Shown here: positions 19,211 through 28,222 of the stretch, piece by piece | How positions within the stretch are numbered: the stretch's first letter is position 1 | Layout: the number at the start of each line of letters is the position of its first letter | Notes under the pieces: generated by a model | Seen by the model: the letters and a program-made list of their open reading frames with translations, nothing else | Told to the model about the DNA's origin: nothing | Databases searched by the model: none | Origin: Leptospira wolbachii serovar Codice str. CDC | GTDB lineage: Bacteria; Spirochaetota; Leptospiria; Leptospirales; Leptospiraceae | Length of the DNA stretch: 64,000 bases | Direction: 5' to 3' | Assembly: GCF_000332515.2 (NCBI RefSeq) | Contig: NZ_AOGZ02000014.1 | Span: forward strand, 1,628,001-1,692,000 | Translations under genes and position numbers: made by a program

Positions 19211-20383
19211 ATGACATCGGCCAAACTCCTTACTGCTACCCTCCAAAATTCTCAAAAATTTTTCCTTCAATTTGGGGGACAGGGTTCACCTTATCTAAAA
19301 GAACTCGTAAAATTACACGCAGAACCAGAACTCAAAGAATTTTTCGAAACAAGTTTCAAAACCATCGCTGAAATTGCAGCCCGTGATGGCAAAAGTCCCC
19401 TTTTAAACGAGGGATTCGATTTCAAATCATGGATTGAAAATCCAGACGGCGCTCCTTCAGAAGACTACTTAGCTCGTGCTCCCATCTCCGTGCCGGGAAT
19501 CTTTATGACACAAATTGCAAACTATGTTTTAGTTTCTAAACGTGGTTATCCCACAGCTGAACTCATCACAGCAACGGGAGCTCTTAGTGGACATAGCCAA
19601 GGCGTTATCGCTTCTGCCCTTGTTGGTCTTGGATTAGATGGGCTTGATTTTCTAAAAGCATACTCCGACTTCTTAAAGTTTGTTTTTTATCTAGGGTTTA
19701 ATGGTCAAAAAGTTTATCCTAACTTTGTTGTTTCAGAAGAGATCGTAAAAGAAAACGAAGCCAATGGAGATAAAAATCCAGCACCTATGGTTGCCGTGAT
19801 TGGTTATACAAAAGATGAATTAGAAGAAAGAGTGAAAAAAACAAATGACTCTCTTGGACTCAAAGGTCAAGACACAGTTTTCATTTCTCTTTATAACACT
19901 CCAGATTCTATGATCCTTTCGGCACTTCCTTCTTCTCTTCTTGCCTTCCGTAAACAATGGAAAGCAGAGATGGACGAGAAAAAATTCAAATTTGTTTATT
20001 TAAAAACAACAGCTCCTTTCCATTGCCCATTTATGGAAACTTCCCTCGACAAATTCAATACAGAAGATGCTGCAGTGGTTCCATTTCCTTATACTGGTGC
20101 AGATTTAAAAGTTCCTGTATATAGTATCTTTGATGGTCACAACCTTCAAAAAGATGGAAACTTACGTGACATCCTTTTTAAGATGGTTTTGATTGAGCCA
20201 CTTTACTGGGATTTGGCGATCGCACCCATTTTTAATGATAGTGCCATCAACACAATCATTGACTTTGGACCAAGTGTTGTGAGCCAAAGACTCACTGGTG
20301 GACATCTAAAAGCAAAAAACATCGAAAAACAATCATTATGTGCATCGAATGCTAAGGAATTAAAAGTAATTCTCGAAGCATAA
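19211..20383 (+). CDS. Acyl/malonyl transferase, type-I-FAS-like
   Basis: A 390-aa stand-alone acyltransferase domain. It opens with 'FLQFGGQGSPY', and the nucleophile elbow is 'LSGHSQGVI' with Ser129; the active-site histidine is probably in 'TTAPFHCPFM' (about 277). GHSQG is the form found in the acetyl/malonyl transferase domains of fungal and actinobacterial FAS I, whereas bacterial FabD usually has GHSLG. It probably loads acyl groups onto an acyl carrier protein or CoA in fatty-acid or polyketide-type synthesis. The ribosome-binding site CAGGAAG precedes the ATG. It overlaps the next gene by 1 nt. Confidence 0.78.
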   Translation: MTSAKLLTATLQNSQKFFLQFGGQGSPYLKELVKLHAEPELKEFFETSFKTIAEIAARDGKSPLLNEGFDFKSWIENPDGAPSEDYLARAPISVPGIFMTQIANYVLVSKRGYPTAELITATGALSGHSQGVIASALVGLGLDGLDFLKAYSDFLKFVFYLGFNGQKVYPNFVVSEEIVKENEANGDKNPAPMVAVIGYTKDELEERVKKTNDSLGLKGQDTVFISLYNTPDSMILSALPSSLLAFRKQWKAEMDEKKFKFVYLKTTAPFHCPFMETSLDKFNTEDAAVVPFPYTGADLKVPVYSIFDGHNLQKDGNLRDILFKMVLIEPLYWDLAIAPIFNDSAINTIIDFGPSVVSQRLTGGHLKAKNIEKQSLCASNAKELKVILEA

Positions 20384-21339
20384 TGAATCCATCCACTCTT
20401 CGGGCCGCCTCCAAATTAAATTTAATCCGCCTTCTGGCTTCCCATCCAGAAGGGCTTGGACTAGAAGAAATTCAAAGCGTAACGGGACACAAATCCATAT
20501 CCTCACTCAAAAAAGATTTGGGTGAGTTGTATATGATTGAGATGTATCCTTATTCACCGACCGATGCTGTGGATTTAGATTTTGATGGGGAGAAGGTAAA
20601 AATCCGACTCCCCATTGCTGTTGATTCGGCCCTCCCACTTTCCCCAAAAGAATGGTCCCTCCTCAGATCACTATTAATCACACAAAAAACAAAAGAAGAT
20701 TCTAAACTCAATCTTTCCATCTTAAACAAAATTGATTCGGTGATTCCTTCTGGCGATTGGTCTCCTTATCAAAAATCAAAAGAAACCATTGTAAAAGCAA
20801 TTGATGAAAAAAAAATACTAACGATTGTTTATTGGAAGCGTGACACTAAGGAAAAAGAAACAAGGACTTTAGCTCCTTGGATCCTTTGGGAAGAAAACGA
20901 TTCATATCTTTTGGCTTTTGATCTTACCAAGCAAGGATTCCGATCCTTTCGTTTAGATTATATTTTAGACATTACCATCACTGATACAAAATATCCGAAT
21001 CTACCTGATACCGCAGGTGAATTTTTAGAAGGGTTCAAACAATTGTTTGGTGCCGATTCCGAAAACAAAGACTTTGCAAAACTATGGATCACTGATTCTG
21101 CCTCTTATCATTTAGGAATGAAACTGATCCTAGAACCAACGGGAGCCCAAAAACAAATTGGTGATACTCTTTACCGAGAATTTCAAGCTCCCATCCGAGA
21201 CCAAAACTGGTTTGTCCAAACCATCTTAGGATACGGAACCTCTGTATTGGTGTCGGAACCTACCGAATTAAAGAACTCCATCCAATTCCATTTACAATCC
21301 ATAGCGCCTTCGAAACCGAATCTTCACATAGAATCTTAG
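20383..21339 (+). CDS. WYL-domain transcriptional regulator
   Basis: A 318-aa protein. The N-terminal ~70 residues resemble a winged helix-turn-helix ('[20 protein letters not shown]'). A WYL-type ligand-sensing domain covers about residues 135-205 ('[10 protein letters not shown]', '[18 protein letters not shown]', 'FRSFRLDYI'). WYL proteins sense nucleic-acid or other small ligands and control stress, repair or defence genes. The start codon overlaps the previous stop (TAATG), so it is coupled to the acyltransferase gene; ispE follows 2 nt later. Its target is unknown. Confidence 0.82.
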   Translation: MNPSTLRAASKLNLIRLLASHPEGLGLEEIQSVTGHKSISSLKKDLGELYMIEMYPYSPTDAVDLDFDGEKVKIRLPIAVDSALPLSPKEWSLLRSLLITQKTKEDSKLNLSILNKIDSVIPSGDWSPYQKSKETIVKAIDEKKILTIVYWKRDTKEKETRTLAPWILWEENDSYLLAFDLTKQGFRSFRLDYILDITITDTKYPNLPDTAGEFLEGFKQLFGADSENKDFAKLWITDSASYHLGMKLILEPTGAQKQIGDTLYREFQAPIRDQNWFVQTILGYGTSVLVSEPTELKNSIQFHLQSIAPSKPNLHIES

Positions 21340-21341
21340 GA

Positions 21342-22262
21342 ATGGTTTCCTTGAATTCTATTGCAAAGGGAAAGATTAACATTGGTTTGATGATTCCCTA
21401 CAAACGGGAAGATGGACTCCACGAAATCCGCAGTGTCTTTGTTCCTATTAGTTTTGGTGATCCGATGGAAATCCAAGTTTATCCCCTCTCTGTTGGCCAA
21501 ACCTCAAGTTTCCACTTAGTTTCGGAAAACCATCTCCACGGTTACCGGCATGAAAAATTCGAAGAAGTTTCCGAAAGAGGAGATCTAACCCGAAACATTC
21601 TCTATAAGGCCTTTCAGAAGTTAACTTCGTACCTTCGTGAACCCGTTTCTATCACCATCCATTTACAAAAATACCTTCCACCCGAAGGGGGAATTGGGGG
21701 TGGGAGTAGCAATGCAGGTCTTTTCTTAAAAGAACTCTTCCCGTGGACCCATCTTCCGAAAGAAGAAGAGATTCCCTTGGCAAAATCCATTGGAGCGGAT
21801 GTCCCTTTCTTCCTACAGCCCTCCTCTTGTTACGTGAGTGGGATTGGTGAGGTCTTAGAACCCATATCTGTAGCAAAAGGGTCAGGAATTTTGGCCATCC
21901 CTCCCTTCGGACTTTCTACAGCATCTATGTATTTAGGCCTTCAAAAAAGTTTACAAAAACCCTATGGTTCCGAAGTATGGAAATTTCTGGCAGAGGATTT
22001 AATTCGAAGTCTTCAGGTCGGGGATTGGGCATACCTGCAAAACAGGCTCGAGAACGAGTTTGAAAAAATCGCTTTTCAGACCCAACCCTTACTAAAGGAA
22101 TTGAAATTAGGGTTCTATGAGTCGGGAGCAGTCTATGCTTCTTTATCGGGTTCGGGTTCTTGCTATTACGGCATTTATCCTTCAGATAGAGAGAGAGACG
22201 AAGCCCTTCGCATTGTCTCCGATCGATTCCCCGATATGGAATTTCGAACGTTCTCTTTTTAG
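21342..22262 (+). CDS. ispE: 4-diphosphocytidyl-2-C-methyl-D-erythritol kinase
   Basis: GHMP-family kinase of the MEP (non-mevalonate) isoprenoid pathway; it phosphorylates the 2-hydroxyl of CDP-ME. The 306-aa length is normal. The ATP-binding GHMP motif is '[14 protein letters not shown]' (about residues 108-121), the N-terminal '[11 protein letters not shown]' replaces the usual 'AKINL', and the C-terminal '[13 protein letters not shown]' matches the third GHMP motif. A tRNA-Gln gene starts 4 bp after its stop. Confidence 0.92.
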   Translation: MVSLNSIAKGKINIGLMIPYKREDGLHEIRSVFVPISFGDPMEIQVYPLSVGQTSSFHLVSENHLHGYRHEKFEEVSERGDLTRNILYKAFQKLTSYLREPVSITIHLQKYLPPEGGIGGGSSNAGLFLKELFPWTHLPKEEEIPLAKSIGADVPFFLQPSSCYVSGIGEVLEPISVAKGSGILAIPPFGLSTASMYLGLQKSLQKPYGSEVWKFLAEDLIRSLQVGDWAYLQNRLENEFEKIAFQTQPLLKELKLGFYESGAVYASLSGSGSCYYGIYPSDRERDEALRIVSDRFPDMEFRTFSF

Positions 22263-22266
22263 AAAC

Positions 22267-22342
22267 TGGCCTGTAGCCAAGCGGTAAGGCAGCGGTTTTT
22301 GGTATCGCCATTCCCTAGGTTCGAATCCTAGCAGGCCAGCCA
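22267..22342 (+). tRNA. tRNA-Gln (anticodon TTG)
   Basis: A full cloverleaf can be drawn. The acceptor stem TGGCCTG/CAGGCCA is perfect, the D arm is GCC..GGC, and the anticodon stem GCGGT/ATCGC holds a 7-nt loop with TTG at its centre. The T arm contains GGTTCGAATCC. The 3' CCA is encoded in the DNA (22340-22342). The gene lies between ispE and the glmU-like gene with only 4 and 27 bp spacing, so it may be cut from a shared transcript. Confidence 0.97.
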
Positions 22343-22369
22343 GTTTTAAAAGATCCGATAGAACGAACG

Positions 22370-23131
22370 ATGAACCTACATAATACTGTAACTGCTGTTA
22401 TTTTGGCGGCGGGGAAAGGAACTCGAATGAAGAGTGAGCTTCCCAAGGTTGCGGTTGTACTGAACGAATCTCCACTTTTACTTCACGTTCTTCGCAATAT
22501 CGAATCCGCCGGCATCAAACGAAAGGTCGTGGTTGTCGGTTACCGCAAAGATGTCGTTACAGATATCGCAAAATCATTTTCTGGTGTAGAATTTGCCGAA
22601 CAAACAGAACAGTTGGGAACAGGACATGCTGTCCTGTCGGCAGAACCAGCCCTTGCACCTTACACGGGATATACGATTGTTGCCTGCGGGGATGCACCAC
22701 TCATTTCTGCAAAATCATTTACTGAACTTATAGAACTCCATAAAGAAAACGGATATTCTGCGACTGTTCTTTCGGCCAAAATGGAAAACCCTACGGGTTA
22801 CGGTCGCATCATCCGTTCTGTCGATGATGGTAGCCTTTTGCGCATCGTAGAAGAAAAAGACGCTACTCCCGAAGAGAAAGTCGTCAATGAAGTGAACACA
22901 GGAACCTATTGTTTTACCACGGAAGATCTTTTTACTGCCTTAAAACAAATCGGTAATGACAATGCTCAAAAGGAATATTACCTCACAGATGTAATAAAGA
23001 TTTTTAGATCTTTGGGAAAAAAGGTCGGAGCAAAAACTTTGGCAAATGCTTTAGAAAGTCACGGTATCAATTCTCCTGATGATTTGGCTCTTGCAAAACA
23101 ATATATAGATAAAGGGTTGGTTGGAGTATGA
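22370..23131 (+). CDS. glmU: GlmU-like UDP-GlcNAc uridyltransferase, no acetyltransferase domain
   Basis: A 253-aa nucleotidyltransferase that makes UDP-GlcNAc from UTP and GlcNAc-1-P. The signature '[17 protein letters not shown]' (about 10-26), 'EQLGTGHAV', 'ACGDAPLI', 'GYGRIIR' and 'EVNTGTYCF' match the N-terminal domain of GlmU. The protein stops where bacterial GlmU (about 450 aa) would begin its left-handed beta-helix acetyltransferase domain, so it cannot acetylate GlcN-1-P itself. It overlaps prs by 4 nt (ATGA). Confidence 0.85.
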   Translation: MNLHNTVTAVILAAGKGTRMKSELPKVAVVLNESPLLLHVLRNIESAGIKRKVVVVGYRKDVVTDIAKSFSGVEFAEQTEQLGTGHAVLSAEPALAPYTGYTIVACGDAPLISAKSFTELIELHKENGYSATVLSAKMENPTGYGRIIRSVDDGSLLRIVEEKDATPEEKVVNEVNTGTYCFTTEDLFTALKQIGNDNAQKEYYLTDVIKIFRSLGKKVGAKTLANALESHGINSPDDLALAKQYIDKGLVGV

Positions 23132-24069
23132 ATCCCAGCGAAGTAGTTGTATTTTCCGGAAATGCAAACAGACCTCTTGCCGAGGAAATTTGTAAACACC
23201 TGAACATTCCCAACGGCCAAATCTCAGTTAAGAGATTCTCCGATGGAGAAAGTTCCGTAAAAATCGAAGAAAACGTTCGTGGACGGGATGTATTTGTGGT
23301 TCAGTCCATAAGCTATCCAGCAAACGACAGTTTGATGGAACTTTTACTCATCATCGATGCAGCAAGAAGAGCCTCTGCTCGTCGTATTACGGCCGTTATC
23401 CCTTATTATGGTTACGGACGCCAAGACAGAAAAGTAGAACCACGCGTTCCTATTTCTGCTCGAATGGTCGCTGATTTAATTGAAACTGTTGGTCCTGACC
23501 GAGTTCTCACAATGGATTTACACGCTGACCAAATCCAAGGATTCTTTCGGATTCCTGTAGACCATTTATACTTTTCACCAGTCCTCGCTGAGTACATCAA
23601 CTCACTTGGTATGGACGACCTTGTGATTGTTTCTCCAGACTCTGGTGGAGCAGAAAGGGCTCGTAACTTCGGAAAGAAGGTAAACGGATCTCTTGCCATC
23701 ATTGACAAACGTAGACCAAAAGCTAACGAGTCTGTGGTGATGCATGTCATTGGTGAAATCAAAGACAAAAACTGCCTTTTACTCGATGATATGATAGATA
23801 CTGGCGGTACCATTGCAAAAGCGGCAACTGCTCTCTATCAAAACGGAGCCAAATCGGTATTGTGTTGTGCATCCCACGGAGTTCTTTCCGGAGAAGCACC
23901 TACCAAATTGAATGAAGGCGACTTCAAACAAATTGTGCTTTCAAATTCTATCGCCATTCCGGAGAGCAAAAAAATAAATCACTTGAAAACGCTCTCTATC
24001 GCACCACTCTTTGCTAAAGCCATTGAGCGAATTCATAACGAAGAATCAATTTCTAGTCTGTTTTCATAA
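23128..24069 (+). CDS. prs: Ribose-phosphate pyrophosphokinase
   Basis: PRPP synthetase, 313 aa, converts ribose-5-phosphate and ATP to PRPP for nucleotide, His and Trp synthesis. It has the flexible-loop ATP site '[10 protein letters not shown]', the metal-binding '[12 protein letters not shown]' and the PRPP-binding loop '[12 protein letters not shown]'. All are intact. The start overlaps the glmU-like stop and rplY follows 17 bp later; glmU-prs-rplY-pth is a common bacterial order. Confidence 0.97.
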   Translation: MNPSEVVVFSGNANRPLAEEICKHLNIPNGQISVKRFSDGESSVKIEENVRGRDVFVVQSISYPANDSLMELLLIIDAARRASARRITAVIPYYGYGRQDRKVEPRVPISARMVADLIETVGPDRVLTMDLHADQIQGFFRIPVDHLYFSPVLAEYINSLGMDDLVIVSPDSGGAERARNFGKKVNGSLAIIDKRRPKANESVVMHVIGEIKDKNCLLLDDMIDTGGTIAKAATALYQNGAKSVLCCASHGVLSGEAPTKLNEGDFKQIVLSNSIAIPESKKINHLKTLSIAPLFAKAIERIHNEESISSLFS

Positions 24070-24086
24070 CTTTAAGGAACATAATC

Positions 24087-24719
24087 ATGGAAAAAATCAG
24101 TATCAAAGCACAAACAAGAACTTCTAAAGGAAAAGGTCCTGCCAGAAGAATGCGTGTGGAAGGTTTAGTACCGGCGAACATCATCGGAAGCGGTGAAGCA
24201 AAATCGGCAAGTGTTGTCGAAAAAGAAATCCAAAAACTCATCGACTCAGGAATCCGTAAGGCAACCCTCATTGACCTGGAACTTGATGGTAAAACAGAAA
24301 GAGTTTTCGTAAAAGAAATTCAAAGGTTTCCACACACAGGTCAAATCCGTCACATTGACTTCTTTAAAGTAACTCCTGGTAAAAAGATCCTCACAACAGT
24401 GGCAATCAAAACAACTGGTGTTGCAAAAGGTTCCAAAGCAGGTGGCCAGTTCGAACACCTCGTTCATGAAATCAAAGTGAAGTCAACTCCTGAAGATTTA
24501 ACTGACGTAATCACAATTGATGTCAGTGGTTTGGATATCGGAAACATGATTAAAGTTTCTGAACTTCCGCACCCTGCGTCTTGGGAAATCCTAATCAATG
24601 GTGATCCGATTGTTGCTTCTTGTAGCAAAACAAAGGCAATCCTTGCTGCTGAACGTGCTGAAAAAGCGGAAGCAGAGACCAAGGGCAAACCAGCAGCGAA
24701 AAAAGCTGGAAAGAAATAA
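24087..24719 (+). CDS. rplY: 50S ribosomal protein L25 (CTC/TL5 form)
   Basis: A 210-aa protein that binds 5S rRNA. The N-terminal L25 domain (about 1-90; 'GPARRMRVEGLVPANIIGSG') is followed by the extra TL5/CTC beta domain (about 95-180), as in long general-stress forms, and a Lys/Ala-rich tail. The ribosome-binding site AAGGAA precedes the ATG. It shows no unusual features. Confidence 0.95.
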   Translation: MEKISIKAQTRTSKGKGPARRMRVEGLVPANIIGSGEAKSASVVEKEIQKLIDSGIRKATLIDLELDGKTERVFVKEIQRFPHTGQIRHIDFFKVTPGKKILTTVAIKTTGVAKGSKAGGQFEHLVHEIKVKSTPEDLTDVITIDVSGLDIGNMIKVSELPHPASWEILINGDPIVASCSKTKAILAAERAEKAEAETKGKPAAKKAGKK

Positions 24720-24738
24720 GATCTACTTTTAGGAACCA

Positions 24739-25302
24739 ATGAAGTTAATTGTAGGGCTAGGAAATCCTGGCGATAAATATAATAACAATCGATCTAACAT
24801 TGGTTTCAAGATTCTAGATGTCATTGCAAACAACATTGGCATCGAAATCAAAACGAAGAAAAAGAAATCTCTCATCGGTCGTGGTGACTTTGAAGGGGAC
24901 GAAGTGGTTTTACTCAAACCACAAACCTTCAGTGACCTTTCCGGTGAGTCGGTTCTCTACATTGCCTCCTTTTTGAAAATCCAGGTAAAAGACATTGTGG
25001 TCATCCATGAAGATGTCGGGTTAGATCTCGGCCAAATCGTAGTCACCAAAGGTGGAGAAAACGATGTCAACCCTGGGGTCAACTCGGTTTCTGTCTCATT
25101 ACGATCCCCCAATTTTATACGAATTCGGATCGGCGTTCTTAATTCAGCCTTCGATCCTAAAAAAAGAGAAGAATTTTTACGTGAAGATTTTGAGCCATTA
25201 GAGAACCTGAGTTTGATACAGATCATCAATGACGCCGAAGCGGCGATTCGTTCGATTTCCATGGGGGATATTGACGAAGTGATTCAGAAATATCACCTTT
25301 GA
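24739..25302 (+). CDS. pth: Peptidyl-tRNA hydrolase family protein, altered active site
   Basis: By length (187 aa), fold pattern and position after rplY this is Pth, which frees tRNA from peptidyl-tRNA dropped by ribosomes. 'LIVGLGNPGDKY' is standard. The next motif, TRHNxGF in the family, is 'NRSNIGF': the catalytic histidine (His20 in E. coli) is Ser19, read directly as TCT at 24793-24795. 'KPxTFMNxSG' is 'KPQTFSDLSG', so the substrate-binding Asn68 is Asp, and 'HDDLD' is 'HEDVG'. The usual GGGxGGHNG is 'KGGENDVNPG'. A standard catalytic cycle is therefore doubtful, yet the frame is intact. AGGA lies 7 nt before the ATG. Confidence 0.82.
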   Translation: MKLIVGLGNPGDKYNNNRSNIGFKILDVIANNIGIEIKTKKKKSLIGRGDFEGDEVVLLKPQTFSDLSGESVLYIASFLKIQVKDIVVIHEDVGLDLGQIVVTKGGENDVNPGVNSVSVSLRSPNFIRIRIGVLNSAFDPKKREEFLREDFEPLENLSLIQIINDAEAAIRSISMGDIDEVIQKYHL

Positions 25303-25331
25303 TTTCAGTCTAACTAGCGAGAAGTCTTTAC

Positions 25332-27284
25332 ATGAATAAAAACATCAAAACCGTATTTCTATTTTTGCTCGTATTCCTTGTCATTTTGGCAACGGTTTAT
25401 AAAGGTCAGGACTTCGCCGGTAAACCCGACGAAATCAGCTATTCCGATTTTTTGAATATGGTCGAACCCATCGAAGGGAAAAAGCCGATTGGGAAAATTA
25501 CTTCGAAAGATGGAAAGGATATTTCCTCCAAACAACAAATCATCATTGATCGAGAGCTGATTGAAGGTTGGTACATCCCAGAAATCAGCAAAGACAATAA
25601 ACCAAAACCCTTCAAAACTAACGTAGCACAGGTGAACGATGATTTGGTGACAAAACTTCGTAAGTCACGCCTCAGTTTTACTGCGAAATCAACAGAAGAA
25701 AACAAGTTTTGGAGTGTGGTATCAGGAATCATTCCTTGGTTGTTTGCACTCGGTATCATTTGGTTCATCATGATGCGCCAACTCCAAGCATCAGGCAACA
25801 AAGCATTTACCTTTGGTAAATCTCGTGCCAAAATGAATGTGGATCCAAAAGTCAAAGTCACCTTTAATGATGTGGCTGGTTGTGAAGAAGCAAAAGTAGA
25901 GTTACTTGAAATCATTGAATTTCTAAAAGACCCAAAAAAATTCCAAGCCATTGGTGCACGAATTCCGAAAGGAGTTCTTCTTGTGGGTCCTCCAGGAACT
26001 GGTAAGACCTTACTTGCCAAAGCAGTAGCGGGTGAAGCAGGTGTTCCTTTCTTCTCAATTTCTGGTTCTGACTTTGTCGAAATGTTTGTAGGTGTGGGAG
26101 CATCACGTGTCCGTGATCTATTTGACCAAGGTAAAAAAAATGCTCCTTGTATCATCTTTATAGATGAGATTGATGCGGTAGGTCGTCTTCGTGGTGCAGG
26201 CCTTGGCGGCGGGCATGACGAAAGAGAACAGACCCTCAATCAAATGTTAGTCGAGATGGACGGATTTGAAATGAATGAAGGTGTTATCGTGATGGCTGCG
26301 ACTAACCGCGCAGATGTACTCGATCCTGCTCTCCTTCGTCCCGGTCGTTTTGACAGACAAGTAATAGTGGACCTTCCAGACCTCAAAGGCCGGGAAGAGA
26401 TTTTACTTGTTCACTCCAAAAAAGTTCCATTAGTTTCAGATATTTCACTAAACTCTATCGCTCGGGGAACACCAGGTTTTACAGGAGCCGATCTTGCAAA
26501 CCTTATCAATGAAGCGGCACTCCTTGCGGCGCGTCGTAACAAAAAACGTGTCACCCAAGAAGAACTCGAAGAAGCACGAGATAAAGTCATGATGGGACCT
26601 GAACGTAAGTCTATGTTTATCTCTGACAAAGAGAAAGAAATGACGGCTTACCATGAAGCGGGTCATGCCCTGCTTGGCACCTTACTGCCGTATACCGAAC
26701 CCGTTCATAAAGTCACAATCATTCCTCGTGGTAGAGCTCTTGGGCTTACCCAGTCTCTTCCTGTGGAAGACAGACATTCCTATCGCAAAAACTACTGTTT
26801 GGATCGAATTGTAATGTCTATGGGTGGCTACATTGCCGAAGAACTCATCTTTGGTGATCCGTCTAACGGTTCTTCCAACGATATCCAACAAGCAACCAAC
26901 ATTGCACGTCGTATGGTTTGTGAATGGGGTATGTCTGAAAAACTTGGAACCATCCATTACGGATCTGGCGAAACTTCACCGTTTATGGGCCGAGACTACG
27001 GTCATACAAGCAAACCTTACTCAGAAGAATTTGCGGCCCTTATTGACCAAGAGGTCAAACGTATCATCCAAACCTGCCTTGACAAAGGTCGTGATTTAGT
27101 GAAAAAGAACCAAAAGAAATTGGATTCCATTGCGAAAGCCCTCCTTGCTAAAGAAACGATCGACGCACAGGAACTTATGGACATTGTCCAACCTTCTTTT
27201 GACAAATATGCAGATTCCAAATCAGGATTAGGAACTAAAAAAGGCAAAGGTTCTTCGACAACAAAACCGGCCTATTCTTCTTAA
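25332..27284 (+). CDS. ftsH: ATP-dependent zinc metalloprotease FtsH
   Basis: Membrane-bound AAA+ protease, 650 aa, degrading misfolded and regulatory proteins at the inner membrane. There are two N-terminal transmembrane helices (about 5-24 and 130-150) around a periplasmic segment. The AAA+ motifs are Walker A 'GPPGTGKT' (about 219), Walker B '[10 protein letters not shown]' and the second region of homology '[20 protein letters not shown]'. The zinc site HEAGH lies in '[11 protein letters not shown]' (about 441-445). All are intact. It is the last large gene of the 19-27 kb block. Confidence 0.98.
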   Translation: MNKNIKTVFLFLLVFLVILATVYKGQDFAGKPDEISYSDFLNMVEPIEGKKPIGKITSKDGKDISSKQQIIIDRELIEGWYIPEISKDNKPKPFKTNVAQVNDDLVTKLRKSRLSFTAKSTEENKFWSVVSGIIPWLFALGIIWFIMMRQLQASGNKAFTFGKSRAKMNVDPKVKVTFNDVAGCEEAKVELLEIIEFLKDPKKFQAIGARIPKGVLLVGPPGTGKTLLAKAVAGEAGVPFFSISGSDFVEMFVGVGASRVRDLFDQGKKNAPCIIFIDEIDAVGRLRGAGLGGGHDEREQTLNQMLVEMDGFEMNEGVIVMAATNRADVLDPALLRPGRFDRQVIVDLPDLKGREEILLVHSKKVPLVSDISLNSIARGTPGFTGADLANLINEAALLAARRNKKRVTQEELEEARDKVMMGPERKSMFISDKEKEMTAYHEAGHALLGTLLPYTEPVHKVTIIPRGRALGLTQSLPVEDRHSYRKNYCLDRIVMSMGGYIAEELIFGDPSNGSSNDIQQATNIARRMVCEWGMSEKLGTIHYGSGETSPFMGRDYGHTSKPYSEEFAALIDQEVKRIIQTCLDKGRDLVKKNQKKLDSIAKALLAKETIDAQELMDIVQPSFDKYADSKSGLGTKKGKGSSTTKPAYSS

Positions 27285-27292
27285 TTAAACTG

Positions 27293-27748
27293 ATGAAGTA
27301 TTGGCTCTTTAAAACAGAACCAGATGTCTTTTCCATTGACGACCTAATCAGAGAAAAACTTTCTTATTGGGAAGGGGTAAGAAACTACCAAGCACGTAAC
27401 TATCTTCGCGATGAAGTAAAGTTAGGTGACTTGGTTTTATTTTATCATAGTCGCTTAGATCCCCCAGGGATAGTGGGCATCGCAGAAGTGGCAAAGGAAG
27501 CAACCCCTGACCCTTACCAGTTTGATCCCAATCATAAATACTTTGATCCAAAACTAAAAGGAACGGAGCCAAGATGGTACGGAGTGCACTTAAAACCCCA
27601 CACAAAATTTAAAGATCTGATTCCTCTGGATACATTAAGAAATACCAAAGGATTAGAGAAAATGGTTGTGACACAAAAAGGATCTAGGTTGTCGATTCAA
27701 CCTGTGGCTAAGAAAGAATTTGAAATTGTAGTCAAAATGGGAAAGTAG
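27293..27748 (+). CDS. EVE-domain protein
   Basis: A 151-aa single-domain protein. 'YWLFKTEPDVFSIDDL', 'WEGVRNYQARNYLRD', 'GDLVLFYHS' and 'GIVGIAEV' are the conserved EVE elements. The EVE fold is related to PUA and YTH and forms an aromatic pocket thought to bind modified bases in DNA or RNA. It starts 8 bp after ftsH and converges on the response regulator gene. The target is not known. Confidence 0.9.
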   Translation: MKYWLFKTEPDVFSIDDLIREKLSYWEGVRNYQARNYLRDEVKLGDLVLFYHSRLDPPGIVGIAEVAKEATPDPYQFDPNHKYFDPKLKGTEPRWYGVHLKPHTKFKDLIPLDTLRNTKGLEKMVVTQKGSRLSIQPVAKKEFEIVVKMGK

Positions 27749-27826
27749 AATCAAACCGACTGACGGCTGATTGACCTTTTTAAGTCACAACACTGCATCC
27801 AATAGAAAGATACCGATCACCAAATA

Positions 27827-28222
27827 TCAATTCATTTGATGAATGATTTCTCTTAGTTTTTCTAGAGTTATGGGTTTGATTATATAATTTCCTCTTAGAT
27901 TGTATTTTTCTGCTCTTCGTAAATCTTCTTCATTGGACGAACTAGTCACAATGTAAATTGTAATCTTCTGAATTATTGGAATCATTGTGAATTCATCTAG
28001 AAATTGCCAACCGTCCCATACAGGCATATTCAAATCTAATAATATTAGTTCAGGTAAACTTTCTTGTAAGGAAATTCGAGAGGAAAGCATATCATAAGCT
28101 TCTTTTCCATTTTGGCAAACTAAGGTATGATTGACGAGGCCAGAAAGAGTAATGATTTGTTTTGTCAAAAAAAGATGAACCGGGTCATCTTCCACAACAC
28201 AGGCTAAATTAATTTTATTCAT
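27827..28222 (-). CDS. Single-domain response regulator
   Basis: A 131-aa receiver (REC) domain without an output domain. The acidic pair is 'VEDDP' (10-14), the phosphoacceptor is Asp63 in 'LILLDLNMP', Thr/Ser lies in 'IYIVTSSS', and the lysine is in 'IIKPIT' (about 119). All phosphotransfer residues are present. Its start overlaps the end of the histidine kinase gene by 8 nt, so the two are a coupled pair. It may pass phosphate to another protein or act allosterically. Confidence 0.92.
   Translation of the reverse strand: MNKINLACVVEDDPVHLFLTKQIITLSGLVNHTLVCQNGKEAYDMLSSRISLQESLPELILLDLNMPVWDGWQFLDEFTMIPIIQKITIYIVTSSSNEEDLRRAEKYNLRGNYIIKPITLEKLREIIHQMN

Noticed and set aside
25439..26239. 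A 266-codon open frame on the minus strand opposite ftsH
   Set aside because: It mirrors the coding phase of ftsH, is low-complexity in character (Pro/Arg/Ser rich) and has no ribosome-binding site; ftsH is unmistakable on the plus strand.
27749..27826. A terminator between the EVE gene and the response regulator
   Set aside because: Only 4-bp stems can be drawn in this gap; not enough to call.
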